Numbered from the stretch's first letter, positions 1-9,730 are shown. The stretch is 64,000 bases of DNA from Allopusillimonas lactea (GCF_021653995.1 NZ_JAJJOZ010000005.1:186001-250000), one strand, 5' to 3'. A program made the numbers and translations. The notes: generated by a model not told the origin, from the sequence alone.

Positions 1-474
1 ACCGGCGATCGCGACCTGGCGGACGATCTCGTTCAGGACACGCTCGAGCGTGCTTGGAGCGGCTATAGCCGATGGCGCCGACGCGGGCCGCTGCGGGCCT
101 GGATGTTCAGCATCATGCACAATCAGTTTATTGATCACGCGCGTGCCCGGCAGCGGCAAGTCGAGCTGGACACGGGTGGCGATCTGCCGGACGGTTGGGT
201 ACGGCCCACGCAGTCCGATGCGCTTGAATTGCGCGACCTCGACGCCTTGTTGATCAGGCTGGGGCCGGAGTTGCGTGCGGTGATTCTGCTGGTGGCGGTC
301 GAGTCGTTCAGTTACAAGGAGGCGGCGCAGGTACTCGATGTACCGATTGGTACAGTAATGTCGCGCCTGTCGCGGGCGCGCCAGCGCCTGGCTGCGCTGA
401 TGGATGCCGAGCCCCAGGCGGGGGCTACCTTGGCAGCAGCAGCGCAAACCCACATGCTGCGTAGGGTCAAATGA
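1..474 (+). CDS. ECF-family RNA polymerase sigma factor, 5'-truncated by the window edge
   Basis: The frame is open from base 1, so the start lies outside the window; 157 codons are visible. The visible part begins in the end of sigma region 2 (DDLVQDTLERAW, then a run ending FSIMHNQFIDHAR). It finishes with a sigma region 4 helix-turn-helix (FSYKEAAQVLDVPIGTVMSRLSRARQRL) that would contact the -35 element. This arrangement is that of extracytoplasmic-function sigma-70 proteins, which direct RNA polymerase to a small regulon. The next gene starts 1 base after the stop and is a membrane anti-sigma factor, the usual partner. The regulon and the inducing signal cannot be told from what is visible. 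Confidence 0.9.
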   Translation, partial: TGDRDLADDLVQDTLERAWSGYSRWRRRGPLRAWMFSIMHNQFIDHARARQRQVELDTGGDLPDGWVRPTQSDALELRDLDALLIRLGPELRAVILLVAVESFSYKEAAQVLDVPIGTVMSRLSRARQRLAALMDAEPQAGATLAAAAQTHMLRRVK

Positions 475-475
475 T

Positions 476-1315
476 ATGAATGAGCGCTATTCCGGCTCTT
501 ATCCCGCTGACGAAGGCCCGGTTACCGAGGCCGACCTGCATGCCTATGTAGACGGCCAACTGGGTAGCGAACGCAGCGGCTTGGTAGAGGCTTACATTGC
601 CACGCATGCGTCGGCGCGTACGCAGGTCGAAGCGTGGCGGCGGCAGAATCAACTGTTGCGCACAGCGCTGGACGACGTGCAGGACGAGCCCATCCCTCTG
701 CGACTGTCGTTGGCGCGCAAGCCGGCACGCACATGGTGGCATGCACTGGCTGCCGGCTTGGTATGCACGGCAATTGGGGCGCTGGTTGCATGGCAGGCGC
801 GCGGGGTCTGGGACGCTCAACAGGCAGTTGCCGTGGCCTCGGCGGTGGAGGGTGAACGGCTGGCCCAGCGCGCGGCTGTGGCGCACCAGGTGTTTGCCAG
901 CGACATGGGCCGGCCGGTCGAAGTGAAGGCGGACCAGGAGCAGGCCATGGTGCGGTGGCTGTCCCGGCGCTTGGGTGAGCCGCTGCGCGTGCCTGTATTG
1001 GCCAGTGTGGGGTACACGCTGGTGGGCGGGCGGGTGCTGCCTGGCGAACAGGGCGCAGTGGCACAGCTCATGTATGGTGATAGCCAGGGCCAGCGCCTGA
1101 CGCTCTACGTGACGCGTGAAGCGCGCGGCGGGCAAACGGCTTTCCGCTTTGCCCAGGAGGGGGCCGTGCGGGTGTTCTATTGGGTCGATGGGAAGCTCGG
1201 CTACGCGCTTTCAGGCGAAGTGGCGCGCGACGAGCTCTGGCGAGTGTGCGAAGAAGTGTACCGACAACTTGACATGGTGCAACTGCCGGCGCCGCCGGGG
1301 CCTGTGGCCGGCTGA
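476..1315 (+). CDS. Membrane-anchored anti-sigma factor
   Basis: A 279-residue protein. I place the start at ATG 476, directly after the sigma-factor stop, because an upstream in-frame ATG at 404 would run back into the sigma gene. The N-terminus (VTEADLHAYVDGQLGSE) resembles the cytoplasmic sigma-binding part of RsiW/ChrR-type anti-sigma factors. I see no complete HxxxCxxC zinc motif. One membrane helix follows at about residues 85-105 (WWHALAAGLVCTAIGALVAW). The remaining ~170 residues would be periplasmic and are not a domain I recognise. The family holds its cognate ECF sigma factor inactive until an envelope signal releases it. The role is assigned from position, N-terminal motif and topology. 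Confidence 0.82.
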   Translation: MNERYSGSYPADEGPVTEADLHAYVDGQLGSERSGLVEAYIATHASARTQVEAWRRQNQLLRTALDDVQDEPIPLRLSLARKPARTWWHALAAGLVCTAIGALVAWQARGVWDAQQAVAVASAVEGERLAQRAAVAHQVFASDMGRPVEVKADQEQAMVRWLSRRLGEPLRVPVLASVGYTLVGGRVLPGEQGAVAQLMYGDSQGQRLTLYVTREARGGQTAFRFAQEGAVRVFYWVDGKLGYALSGEVARDELWRVCEEVYRQLDMVQLPAPPGPVAG

Positions 1316-1337
1316 AGCCGGCGGGCGAGGCGGTTGC

Positions 1338-2756
1338 TTAGGCCCGGCGCGGTTCGATGGTCGGCGGGATCGGGCATTTATAGGGCTGCCCGTTGCGTGC
1401 GTCTTGCAGTTCGGCCTTCGCGCGTGCAAGTGTCTCGGGCATGCCCATCAGCCTGTAGGCGGTGGCGGCCAGTGCTTTGGCGGCGTACAGCATGCCCTTG
1501 TGCGCAAAGCCCTGTTTCCCTTGCGACACCATCTGCCACGAATGGAAAGCTGTGCCGTAGGCATAACAGGCACCCCAGAACTGGGCCGTGGGCGCCACCC
1601 AGCTCACATCGCCCACATCGGTGGAGCCGAACATCACCCGGTCGTCGTCGCGCCTATACGACGCGACGCCCTGGAATAGCGGCTTGGGCTGGCGCAACAC
1701 CTGCCCAAGATTGCTATTGGCCGACGCGATGTCGCTGTCGCTGATGACACCGAACAGGCCTTGGGCGGCCTGCTGCTCTGCTTCTGAATAGTGCGGCGCA
1801 TCCAGCCCGCGCAGGGTTTCATCAAGTACGTCGTTGAGCGTGCGATTGGGCATATAGTTGGAACACGCCTTGTCGAAGATGATCTCGACCTTGCAGTCCG
1901 TCATCAGCGCCGCGCCTTGTGCCACGCGCTGTATGCGCGCATACAGGTCATCGACTTGCTCATTGCGCGGGGCGCGGATCAAATACAGCACCTCGGCGTC
2001 GGATTGCACTACGTTCGGCGACATGCCGCCGGTGTTGGTGACCGCATAGTGAAAGCGTGCGTCCGATGGCATGTGCTCGCGCAAGTAGTTGCAGCCGACG
2101 TTCATCAACTCGACGGCATCCAGGGCACTGCGGCCCAGGTGCGGAGCATTGGCGGCGTGGGCCGCAACACCCTTGAAGCGGAAGCTGGCTTGCAGGTTTG
2201 CCAGCGACGATTGCGTCCAGGTGCCGGTGTAGGACGCGGGGTGCCAGGTGAGAACCGCGTCGACATCGTCGAACAGGCCCGCCCGCGCCATATACGTTTT
2301 GCCTGAACCGCCCTCCTCAGCGGGGCAGCCATAGAAACGCACGCGCCCCGGCATACCTTGCGCCTGCAGCAGCGCTTTTACCGCCACCACCGCGGCATGC
2401 GCCGCAGTGCCTAGCAAGTGATGCCCGCAACCGTGGCCGTTGCCGTTTGGAATGTCGGTACTGGGGGTGCAGACCAGTGCACCGCTTTCCTGGCTCATGC
2501 CCGACAAGGCGTCATACTCGCCCAGGATACCGACCACCGGGCCGCCGTCGCCCGCTTCGGCGATAAAGGCAGTGGGCATGCCTGCTACGCCGCGCTGTAC
2601 CCGAAAGCCTTCTGCCTCGAGCATGTCGGCGTGCATGGCGGCTGATTCGGTTTCCTGGAACCGCAATTCCGCCAGTTCCCATATCCGGTCGCTCAGGCTG
2701 GTGTAGCGCTCGCGCTGCGCGTCCAGCATCTGCGACAGTTCTTTGAGCTCATCCAT
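1338..2756 (-). CDS. M20-family metal-dependent amidohydrolase, AbgB-like
   Basis: A 472-residue protein of the M20 peptidase family. Metal-binding features are visible: NGHGCGHHLLG near residue 110, CPAEEGGSGK near 145 and LTWHPAS near 170. A long dimerisation insert follows. The closest relative I recognise is AbgB, the B subunit of p-aminobenzoyl-glutamate hydrolase, but no AbgA or AbgT partner is nearby, so the substrate is open; any N-acyl or N-aroyl amino acid amide is possible. It starts 2 bases after the stop of the Bug-type binding protein, with a GGAG site inside that gene's end. The two are almost certainly cotranscribed, and the binding protein may capture the substrate or a related carboxylate. 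Confidence 0.87.
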   Translation of the reverse strand: MDELKELSQMLDAQRERYTSLSDRIWELAELRFQETESAAMHADMLEAEGFRVQRGVAGMPTAFIAEAGDGGPVVGILGEYDALSGMSQESGALVCTPSTDIPNGNGHGCGHHLLGTAAHAAVVAVKALLQAQGMPGRVRFYGCPAEEGGSGKTYMARAGLFDDVDAVLTWHPASYTGTWTQSSLANLQASFRFKGVAAHAANAPHLGRSALDAVELMNVGCNYLREHMPSDARFHYAVTNTGGMSPNVVQSDAEVLYLIRAPRNEQVDDLYARIQRVAQGAALMTDCKVEIIFDKACSNYMPNRTLNDVLDETLRGLDAPHYSEAEQQAAQGLFGVISDSDIASANSNLGQVLRQPKPLFQGVASYRRDDDRVMFGSTDVGDVSWVAPTAQFWGACYAYGTAFHSWQMVSQGKQGFAHKGMLYAAKALAATAYRLMGMPETLARAKAELQDARNGQPYKCPIPPTIEPRRA

Positions 2757-2758
2757 GC

Positions 2759-3736
2759 CTACTCCGCCAGCGAGATGCCTGATTCTTTGATCGTTGCGCG
2801 AACGTTTGTCGAGGTATCGCTAATGCGGGTCGTAAATTGCTCAGGTGTGCTGGGCATAGGTGTCAAACCCATGTTTTCCATGGTTTTTTGCATTTCGGGC
2901 TTGGCCAGGGCGTCTTTCACCGCCTTGTTCAGGCGCGCAATGACCTCTGACGGCGTGCCTTGCGGCGCGACGAGGCCGAACCAGGTGATGGTGAGGCTGT
3001 TCAGATCTGGATAGCCGAGCTCTTTCATGGTCGGTACATTGGGTAGCTTGGGTAGACGCTCATGGGCGTAGACGGCCAGCGCTTTCAGTTTTCCAGCGGC
3101 TACCTGGCCGGCGGCCGAGGCGTATTGGTCGACGATCAGCGGTGTCTCGCCGCTGAGCGCCGCCGTAATGGCTGGGCCCATGCCACGATAGGGTACGTGC
3201 AGAATGTCAGTCTTGAACTTTGCATTGAAAGCGGCCAGGTTCAAGTGGCCCACGGAGCCAACGCCCGGCGAGCCCATGGAATATGCCTGCGGGTCTGCCT
3301 TGATGGCGGTGACCAGTTCGTCGAGCGTATTCGCTTTGACAGAGGGGTTGACCATCAACACAGCGGGTGATTCGGCCAGCAGCGAAATGGGCGCCAGTTT
3401 CGGCTCGTTGTTCTGACCGGGCTTGATCAGCGGGTTGACCACCAGTGTGCTTACGGTACCGACGCCAAGCGTATAGCCATCGGGCTTGGCGCGCTCCACC
3501 TGCTGCGTGCCAATCTGGCCACCGGCGCCTGCCGCGTTTTCCACGACAATCGTCTGGCCCAGTTCGGTGCGCAGCCCCTCGGCAACAGCGCGCGCGAGTA
3601 GATCGGTGGAACCGCCCGGCGCAAATGGCACAATCAGGCGAATAGGGTGGTCGGGATAGGCATCGGCAGCGTGGGCCGGTGTGCTGGCGACGGCGCATAG
3701 CGCAAACGCCGCGGCCAGGAAGGGGCGAGTGTTCAT
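2759..3736 (-). CDS. Tripartite tricarboxylate transporter substrate-binding protein (Bug family)
   Basis: A 325-residue periplasmic binding protein with a clear signal peptide (MNTRPFLAAAFALCAVASTPAHA, cleavage near residue 23). The signature segment YPDHPIRLIVPFAPGGSTDLLAR starts the mature protein, as in Bug/TctC receptors, which are greatly expanded in Bordetella relatives. An AGGAG site precedes the start. No TctA or TctB membrane gene is adjacent, which is common for orphan Bug genes. The amidohydrolase that follows at once suggests a ligand such as an acylated amino acid or aromatic carboxylate, but this is inference. The divergent LysR gene is the likely regulator. Confidence 0.93.
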   Translation of the reverse strand: MNTRPFLAAAFALCAVASTPAHAADAYPDHPIRLIVPFAPGGSTDLLARAVAEGLRTELGQTIVVENAAGAGGQIGTQQVERAKPDGYTLGVGTVSTLVVNPLIKPGQNNEPKLAPISLLAESPAVLMVNPSVKANTLDELVTAIKADPQAYSMGSPGVGSVGHLNLAAFNAKFKTDILHVPYRGMGPAITAALSGETPLIVDQYASAAGQVAAGKLKALAVYAHERLPKLPNVPTMKELGYPDLNSLTITWFGLVAPQGTPSEVIARLNKAVKDALAKPEMQKTMENMGLTPMPSTPEQFTTRISDTSTNVRATIKESGISLAE

Positions 3737-3855
3737 GTAGGCTCCTGGTGTAGGGTCTGAGAGTCAGGGACGAAGAGGGATACCCTTGCAAGGGCTGCCC
3801 GCACCTGGGTGGATGAGGGCGATGGGGTAATACTTGGTTGTTTATTATGAAGAAT

Positions 3856-3886
3856 TTGACATTTATATTTCCAATAACTATATTGG
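3856..3886 (+). promoter_or_regulatory. Sigma-70 promoter of the LysR gene overlapped by a dyad operator
   Basis: TTGACA (3856-3861) and TATATT (3879-3884) are separated by exactly 17 bases and point toward the LysR gene at 4001. The dyad CCAATA-ACTA-TATTGG at 3871-3886 has perfect 6-base arms and covers the -10 hexamer. A LysR protein bound there would repress its own gene and could act on the divergent Bug/amidohydrolase operon. The 264-bp gap 3737-4000 is otherwise A+T rich and holds no gene. Confidence 0.68.
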
Positions 3887-4000
3887 CATTGGTATTCAAA
3901 ATTCTTATATCTTGGCGGCACTGATGCGTTGCTCATCCCGTTCCCGCCGCGCGGCGAACAGGGCGCGGGCGCGAAGGCCGGCTGTCATCAGGAGAGGGGC

Positions 4001-4963
4001 ATGGCGTCATCTCAGCATCATGTTCTGATGGCCCGCTTGCTTGCCAAGGGCCGGTTGCGGCACCTGCAGCTGATCGGCCTGGTGGCCGATATGGGCAGCA
4101 TACAACATGCCGCAGCCCGCGTCGGCATGAGCCAACCCGCTGCCACTCACGCTATACGAGACATCGAAATGCTGATCGGGGCGCAGTTGTTCGAGCGCCA
4201 CGCCCGCGGCATGCGTCTCACCCAGAAGGGCCAACTGGTTGCAGACTACGCCCGCAATATGCTGAGCTCGCTGTATTCGGTGACAGAGGGCTTGGCTTTG
4301 CTCAATGACGGCGCAGTTTCCCGTCTGCGGCTGGGGGCGATCCCCGCTGCTGCCAGCAGCCTGCTGGCTGTGCGCTTGCCAGATTTCATTGCGCGCAACC
4401 CCGGCATACACCTGAGTGTCGAGGAGGGGACACGGATGGCATTGCTGCCATCACTGATCAAGGGTGAGTTTGACATCCTCTTCTGCAGACCGCCTGATTC
4501 CCTGCCCCATGGCTTTTTATTTAAAGCCCTACTCAGCGATGAGTCGATCATTGTCAGTCGGCCGGGGCATCCGCTGTCGCGTGGGGAAGTGGACCATCGG
4601 CTCGAATCGCTCGCTGATTATCCCTGGATCCAGCCGCCCGACCATACCGCGGGCCGTGCGGTTTTCGACGCATTGTTCAGACGTCTGGGTGTGTCGCCGC
4701 GTGTTTATCCGTTCAGCGGCGCCAGCATGCCGCTTGCCGTCATGGTGGCCATCTTCGAAGCCGAGTCCGCGCTGTGCCTGATGCCGCGTAGCCTGGCTGG
4801 GGCGTTGATGCGCACAGGCCAGATCGGCGCGATTGCGCTGCCGGCTCAAGGTATGCTGCAGCCGCTGGGCGCGATTTACCCGTCCGACCGATTGGGCGCA
4901 GCGGGCAGGGCACTGCTTCATGCTTTGCAAAGCGGCGCTGAGCCCATACCTTTATCGCCATGA
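4001..4963 (+). CDS. LysR-family transcriptional regulator
   Basis: A 320-residue regulator. I chose ATG 4001 because GGAGAGGGG lies just upstream and the helix-turn-helix then sits at the usual place; the frame is open further upstream without a good site. The N-terminal DNA-binding domain shows the family pattern (GSIQHAAARVGMSQPAATHAIRDIE, then LFERHARGMRLTQKG). The C-terminal effector domain occupies roughly residues 95-310. It is divergent from the Bug/M20 operon, the classical layout for a LysR activator of the neighbouring operon. The effector is unknown but probably is the substrate of that pathway. Confidence 0.92.
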   Translation: MASSQHHVLMARLLAKGRLRHLQLIGLVADMGSIQHAAARVGMSQPAATHAIRDIEMLIGAQLFERHARGMRLTQKGQLVADYARNMLSSLYSVTEGLALLNDGAVSRLRLGAIPAAASSLLAVRLPDFIARNPGIHLSVEEGTRMALLPSLIKGEFDILFCRPPDSLPHGFLFKALLSDESIIVSRPGHPLSRGEVDHRLESLADYPWIQPPDHTAGRAVFDALFRRLGVSPRVYPFSGASMPLAVMVAIFEAESALCLMPRSLAGALMRTGQIGAIALPAQGMLQPLGAIYPSDRLGAAGRALLHALQSGAEPIPLSP

Positions 4964-4989
4964 TGCAATCCAAAACCAAGGAGCCTGGC

Positions 4990-6150
4990 ATGAGCCGAAC
5001 ACGTGTTTTCCTGATCGAGGCCGACACTGCCTTGCGTGTGCTCGACGATATCCCCGCCCAGATCGGTGATGGCGCCTTTGTGTGGCTCGTATGTACACGA
5101 ACGTATCTGGCAGAGAACGTTAATGCGCTGCAGGATCAGGTGCACGCGTTGACCGGCCGGCGCCTGCTGGATCTGCATATCTCGGATCTGTTGAACAACA
5201 ACCTGCCATCGCACTTCGATTTCACGTCGAACTACGACCAACTTGTGTTTCGTGGATTGGCAGACGAAGAGCGGGAAAGCGGCCGATCATCGGAGACGGC
5301 TGTGCGGACGGCCGGCAAGCCTGCCAGACCAGGCCCTGCCGGCAAGGTGCCGTCCGCGAAGGTGCAGACGACACCTGTGGGTTTTGTGGTGTTCGACCAG
5401 TTGCTGTTGACAGTGCATACCGAAGATTTCAGCGTCATTGACGCTTATGAGGAACGCCTGAAAAGGCTGGAGGAAGAAGTGCCCTTGCGCGGCAACGGCA
5501 AAGGTGTGGCCTATGGGGCCGTGCGTCTGCCCGGTTCTCCGGCAGAGCTGATGCTGCATATGATCAGCATGATGGTAGACGGCTACCTGGATCTGCGTCG
5601 GGTAATGTCGCGCCGGCTGGATCATTGGCAGCAGAAGCTGCTGCGGCCTGACAGCCGGTTCGATGACTGGTCCGGCCTGCTCAAAGCGAGGCAGGCGCTG
5701 CATCATCTGTACGACTTGTGTGAAGACCAGCGCAATGCGTTGACGCAATGGATGGATATGCTGGCCGAGTGGCCGGTGGGGCAAAGCGAAGCGGCCCGCT
5801 ATGCGCACGAGCTGCTGCTGGTGCGCAGCCGTGATATCCAGGAGCATATCGAGCGTGTGTCGCGCCATATCCGCGAACTGGAAAACAGTGCAGAAACGGC
5901 TGTGCAGATCCATTTCAATATCCAGAGCAACCGCACCAACGACGTGATGCGCACGCTCACGGCAATTACAGCAATATTTCTGCCGCTAAACCTCATCGCG
6001 GGCATTTTCGGCATGAATTTCGAGTTCATTCCTGGCTTGCGGACCGTATCGGGGTTCTGGTGGTCCTTGGGCATGATGGCGCTGATCGCTTTCGCGCTGC
6101 TGTTGTATTTCGCGCGCAAGCGCTATCTGACATCAAGCGATGGCGGATAG
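4990..6150 (+). CDS. CorA-family divalent metal ion transporter
   Basis: A 386-residue inner-membrane channel. The ATG at 4990 has AAGGAG seven bases upstream; an alternative ATG at 4960 overlaps the LysR stop and lacks a site. The C-terminus has the family's two membrane helices, with the GMN signature in GIFGMNFEFIPGL ending the first, and a basic tail after the second (ARKRYL). The large N-terminal cytoplasmic funnel domain contains a Pro/Lys/Ala-rich stretch at about residues 90-125 that looks like a linker insertion. CorA and ZntB proteins move Mg2+, Co2+, Ni2+ or Zn2+, and the ion cannot be told from sequence. The gene nearly abuts the LysR gene but is probably functionally separate. 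Confidence 0.88.
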   Translation: MSRTRVFLIEADTALRVLDDIPAQIGDGAFVWLVCTRTYLAENVNALQDQVHALTGRRLLDLHISDLLNNNLPSHFDFTSNYDQLVFRGLADEERESGRSSETAVRTAGKPARPGPAGKVPSAKVQTTPVGFVVFDQLLLTVHTEDFSVIDAYEERLKRLEEEVPLRGNGKGVAYGAVRLPGSPAELMLHMISMMVDGYLDLRRVMSRRLDHWQQKLLRPDSRFDDWSGLLKARQALHHLYDLCEDQRNALTQWMDMLAEWPVGQSEAARYAHELLLVRSRDIQEHIERVSRHIRELENSAETAVQIHFNIQSNRTNDVMRTLTAITAIFLPLNLIAGIFGMNFEFIPGLRTVSGFWWSLGMMALIAFALLLYFARKRYLTSSDGG

Positions 6151-6208
6151 CGGACAATACACGGAAATCAGATAACGACGATTCGGCAAAGAACAAGGGG
6201 GAGCAACG

Positions 6209-9200
6209 ATGCTGCCAGTGTGGCTGGTGGTGGTGTCTCTGGGTTATGCGGCATTATTGTTCGCCGTGGCCTGGGCGGGAGACAAATATCCACTTTATCC
6301 GCAGCGCACATGGCTGCGGCCGGCCGTCTACAGCCTGGCGCTGGCGGTGTACTGCTCGTCCTGGACATTCTACGGCGCTGTCGGCTCGGCGGCGCGCCAA
6401 GGCATCGGCTACCTGCCCATTTATCTGGGGCCGCTGCTGTTGCTTGTTTTTGGTTGGCGTATTCTCGAACGCCTTGCACTGGTCGCCCAGAGCCAGAATA
6501 CTGTTTCCATCTCCGATTTCATCTCCGCGCGCTATGGCCGTTCGCAGCGGCTGGCGGCGCTGGTGTCAGTGATGGCGATCATTGCCGCCATCCCCTATCT
6601 TGCCCTGCAGTACAAGGCGGTGGCCATCAGCCTGGGCGTGCTGGGCGGTACCACGCAGGCGTCCAGCATCGTGGGCGACCCCGCCTTTTATGTTGCGGCG
6701 GTCATGGCGTTGTTTTCGATTCTGTTTGGCACCCGGCAGGTCGACGCCACCGAGCACCGGCCCGGTCTGATGCTGGCGGTGGCGTTCGAATCACTGGTCA
6801 AGCTACTGGCCTTGGTGGTGGTGGGGCTGTTTGCCGCGAGTTGGCTCGATGACCTTGGCGGCGGCGTCGTACGGGCTACGCAGGCGTTGATCGAAAACAC
6901 TCCGCCGGTAGGGTTCGTGGGCCAGACGTTGCTGGCGTTCGCGGCCATGGTCTGTCTTCCGCGGCAGTTTCATGTAGCTGTCGTCGAGTGCGCCAATGTC
7001 AGCGACATCCGCCGCGCGCGCTGGCTGTTCGGCGGTTACCTGCTTATTGTCTGCGTGATGGTGCTGCCTATTGCCAGTGCAGGGGTTGCGCTGTTCGGCA
7101 CGCATGGCGAGGTGGCGCCCGACAGCTTCGTGCTGGCGCTGCCGTTGATGCAGAACCAGACAGCGGTGGCCGTGATCGCCTATATCGGCGGTTTTTCTGC
7201 GGCGACCGGCATGGTCATCATTGCCAGCGTGGCACTGGCCACCATGGCAAGCAACGATCTCGTCATGCCGGTATTACTGCGCCGGCGGGGCGGCAAGGCG
7301 TTGCACGGTGACGTGGCCTCGACCGTACTGTGGATACGGCGAGGAGCGATCATTAGTCTTGCGGCATTGGCATATGGCTACAACCGGGCTATTTCGGGCG
7401 ATGAGGCACTGGCGTCGTTCGGGTTGATGGCATTTGCCGCCATGGCACAGTTTGGCCCGGGCCTGATTGGCGGCCTGTATTGGCGTGGCGCGAGTAGGCA
7501 AGGCGTCGAAGCCGGCCTAATGATCGGCTTTGCAGTTTGGGTTTACACGTTGCTGCTGCCTACCTTTACCGAAGCCGGCTGGCTGGATCATACGTGGCTG
7601 GAGCACGGGCTGTTCGGGCTGTCGTGGCTCCGGCCGCGGCAGTTGTTCGGAGCGGAGGGCTGGGATCCCATCACACATGGCACGTTCTGGTCATTGTCTC
7701 TGAACACGGCGGCCATGATGCTGGTGTCGGCGCGTTGGCGCCCGAGCTTGGGCGAGCGCTTGCGCGCCGAACCGTTTCTCGAACCCTACGCCGCGAGGCG
7801 GAGCATGGAGGCAGGTCAATGGCGCGGCAGTGTGCGGGTAGCCGATCTGCTCGCACTGGCAAGCCGCGTCGTTGGTGAGCGCACCGCCCAGCAGGCATTT
7901 GAAGAGCGCGCTGCAGAGCAGGGCCATGCGTTGAGCGCCGATGCGCGCGCTGACACGGAATGGGTCAGGTTTACCGAACTGCTGCTGGCTGGGGCGGTGG
8001 GGGCGGCCTCAGCCCGCCTGCTGTTGGCGCGTGCGTTGGAAGGGTCTGGCATCGAGGTGGCGGCGGTTGCGGCTGTGCTCGATGAGGCGGGGCAAGCCTT
8101 GCGTTTCAATCGCGATATTCTATTGGCCACACTCGAGAACATTGACCAGGGTGTGAGTGTCGTGGATGCGCAAATGCGTCTGACCGCCTGGAACAGTCGC
8201 TATTGGAAGTTGTTCCAGTACCCGGTTGACATGCTCTATGTCGGCAGGCCGGTGGCCGACTTGATCCGCTTCAACGCTGAGCGTGGCGAACTCGGCCACG
8301 CGGGGCGGGTGGACGTAGAGCATGAAATCGACAAGCGCTTGAATTACATGCGTGCGGGCACGCCATATATTTCAGAGCGCACGCTGGGTACCGGGCAGGT
8401 CATTGCCCTGCGCGGCCATCCGTTGCCAGGCGGCGGCTACGTCACCAGCTACAGCGACGTCACGGAATACAAGCGTGTGGAGCAGGCGCTGCGCGATGTC
8501 AACGAAACGCTGGAGCAGCGTGTGGCCGATCGCACCCATGAGGCTGAGATGGCGCAGGCATCGCGCTCGCGCTTTCTCACTGCCATCAGCCACGATGTGC
8601 TGCAGCCTATCAATGCCGCCCGCCTGTTTGCGTCCGCGCTGCGCGAGTCCACCGACCCTACTGAGTATCCACATCTGGCCGAGCGCGTCGATACGTCGTT
8701 GCGTGCGGCAGAGGAACTGCTGGACGGCTTGCTGGATGTGTCGCGGCTGGACGGCGGCGCGCTGCAACCGTCGCTGACGGTATTTGACGCCGGCGTGCTG
8801 CTGCGCCAACTCGTTGAGCAATACATGCCCATGGCGCTGGGCCGAGGTCTGGTGCTGCGGCTGCATGCGCGTCCACTCTATGTGTATAGCGATCAGCGTC
8901 TGCTGGGGCGTGTGGTGCAGAACTTCTTGGCCAATGCGTTGCGTTACACCCGTTCCGGGCGTATTGTCCTGGCCGCGCGTGTCCGGGGCGACCACGTTGT
9001 GTTGCAGGTCTGGGATACGGGGCCTGGCATCCCGTCCAACCATCTGCGACAGATTTATGAGGAGTTTCAACGCTACGAGCAACCCTTCGATTGGGATGGC
9101 CGTGGCCTGGGCCTCGGGTTGTCGATTTGTCAGCGGATTTCTTCGCTGTTGGGGCATGCGTTGAGCGCGCGCTCGGTAGTGGGGCGAGGCAGCATGTTTG

Positions 9201-9649
9201 CGATCTCGGTGCCGCGCGCTGAGCCACCGGCCGTCATGGCAGCGCCGGCGCAGCGCGAACAGGCCGCGGGGCCCGCGCTGCAGGGCATGCGGGTACTGTG
9301 TGTGGATAACGACCCGGACATCCTGGCAGGTATGCGCACACTGTTATCGCGCTGGGGCGTCGAAACACTGTGCGCCGCCACGGTGGATGATGCGCTGGCC
9401 GCCATGCCCGCAGCACCGCACGTGCTGCTGGTCGATTATCACTTGCATGACCGGCTGGATGGCCTGGATGCGCTCGATGCGTTGCGCGAGCATTCACCGC
9501 GTGCGGCAGGTGCGCTATTGACCGCCGATGGCAGCGACAGCCTCAAGCAGGCTGCCCTTGCCCGCGGATATAGGGTGCTTACCAAGCCGCTGCGCCCCGC
9601 GTCGCTGCGGGCCTACTTGAGCGCTCACGCGCCGGCGCTGCCGTCTTGA
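6209..9649 (+). CDS. crbS: CrbS-like hybrid sensor histidine kinase with SLC5 transporter domain
   Basis: A 1146-residue membrane kinase. Residues ~1-500 are a multi-helix sodium:solute symporter (SLC5) module. A linker follows, then a PAS-like domain at ~640-770 (NIDQGVSVVDAQMRLTAWN). The dimerisation domain carries the phosphoacceptor His795 in SRFLTAISHDVLQPINAARLF, and the ATPase domain has NFLANALRYT and VWDTGPGIP. A C-terminal receiver domain has Asp1076 in HVLLVDYHLHD. CrbS of Vibrio and Pseudomonas has this design and, with the LuxR-type regulator CrbR, turns on acs during the acetate switch. Here a CrbR-like gene is convergent next door and followed by acs and actP, which makes the call strong. 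A GGGGGAG site precedes the start. Confidence 0.88.
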   Translation: MLPVWLVVVSLGYAALLFAVAWAGDKYPLYPQRTWLRPAVYSLALAVYCSSWTFYGAVGSAARQGIGYLPIYLGPLLLLVFGWRILERLALVAQSQNTVSISDFISARYGRSQRLAALVSVMAIIAAIPYLALQYKAVAISLGVLGGTTQASSIVGDPAFYVAAVMALFSILFGTRQVDATEHRPGLMLAVAFESLVKLLALVVVGLFAASWLDDLGGGVVRATQALIENTPPVGFVGQTLLAFAAMVCLPRQFHVAVVECANVSDIRRARWLFGGYLLIVCVMVLPIASAGVALFGTHGEVAPDSFVLALPLMQNQTAVAVIAYIGGFSAATGMVIIASVALATMASNDLVMPVLLRRRGGKALHGDVASTVLWIRRGAIISLAALAYGYNRAISGDEALASFGLMAFAAMAQFGPGLIGGLYWRGASRQGVEAGLMIGFAVWVYTLLLPTFTEAGWLDHTWLEHGLFGLSWLRPRQLFGAEGWDPITHGTFWSLSLNTAAMMLVSARWRPSLGERLRAEPFLEPYAARRSMEAGQWRGSVRVADLLALASRVVGERTAQQAFEERAAEQGHALSADARADTEWVRFTELLLAGAVGAASARLLLARALEGSGIEVAAVAAVLDEAGQALRFNRDILLATLENIDQGVSVVDAQMRLTAWNSRYWKLFQYPVDMLYVGRPVADLIRFNAERGELGHAGRVDVEHEIDKRLNYMRAGTPYISERTLGTGQVIALRGHPLPGGGYVTSYSDVTEYKRVEQALRDVNETLEQRVADRTHEAEMAQASRSRFLTAISHDVLQPINAARLFASALRESTDPTEYPHLAERVDTSLRAAEELLDGLLDVSRLDGGALQPSLTVFDAGVLLRQLVEQYMPMALGRGLVLRLHARPLYVYSDQRLLGRVVQNFLANALRYTRSGRIVLAARVRGDHVVLQVWDTGPGIPSNHLRQIYEEFQRYEQPFDWDGRGLGLGLSICQRISSLLGHALSARSVVGRGSMFAISVPRAEPPAVMAAPAQREQAAGPALQGMRVLCVDNDPDILAGMRTLLSRWGVETLCAATVDDALAAMPAAPHVLLVDYHLHDRLDGLDALDALREHSPRAAGALLTADGSDSLKQAALARGYRVLTKPLRPASLRAYLSAHAPALPS

Positions 9650-9730
9650 CGAGAGGGGAGGGCGGATGCCCCTGGTGGTGTGGATGGGGCCGGTGCGGCC
9701 GCGGCATTGCGGTGTGTCGGCCGCGGGCGT

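Noticed and set aside
9650..9730. Terminator between the convergent kinase and regulator genes
   Set aside because: GCGGCCG and CGGCCGC arms are present, but the loop is long and no T run follows, so I did not list it.
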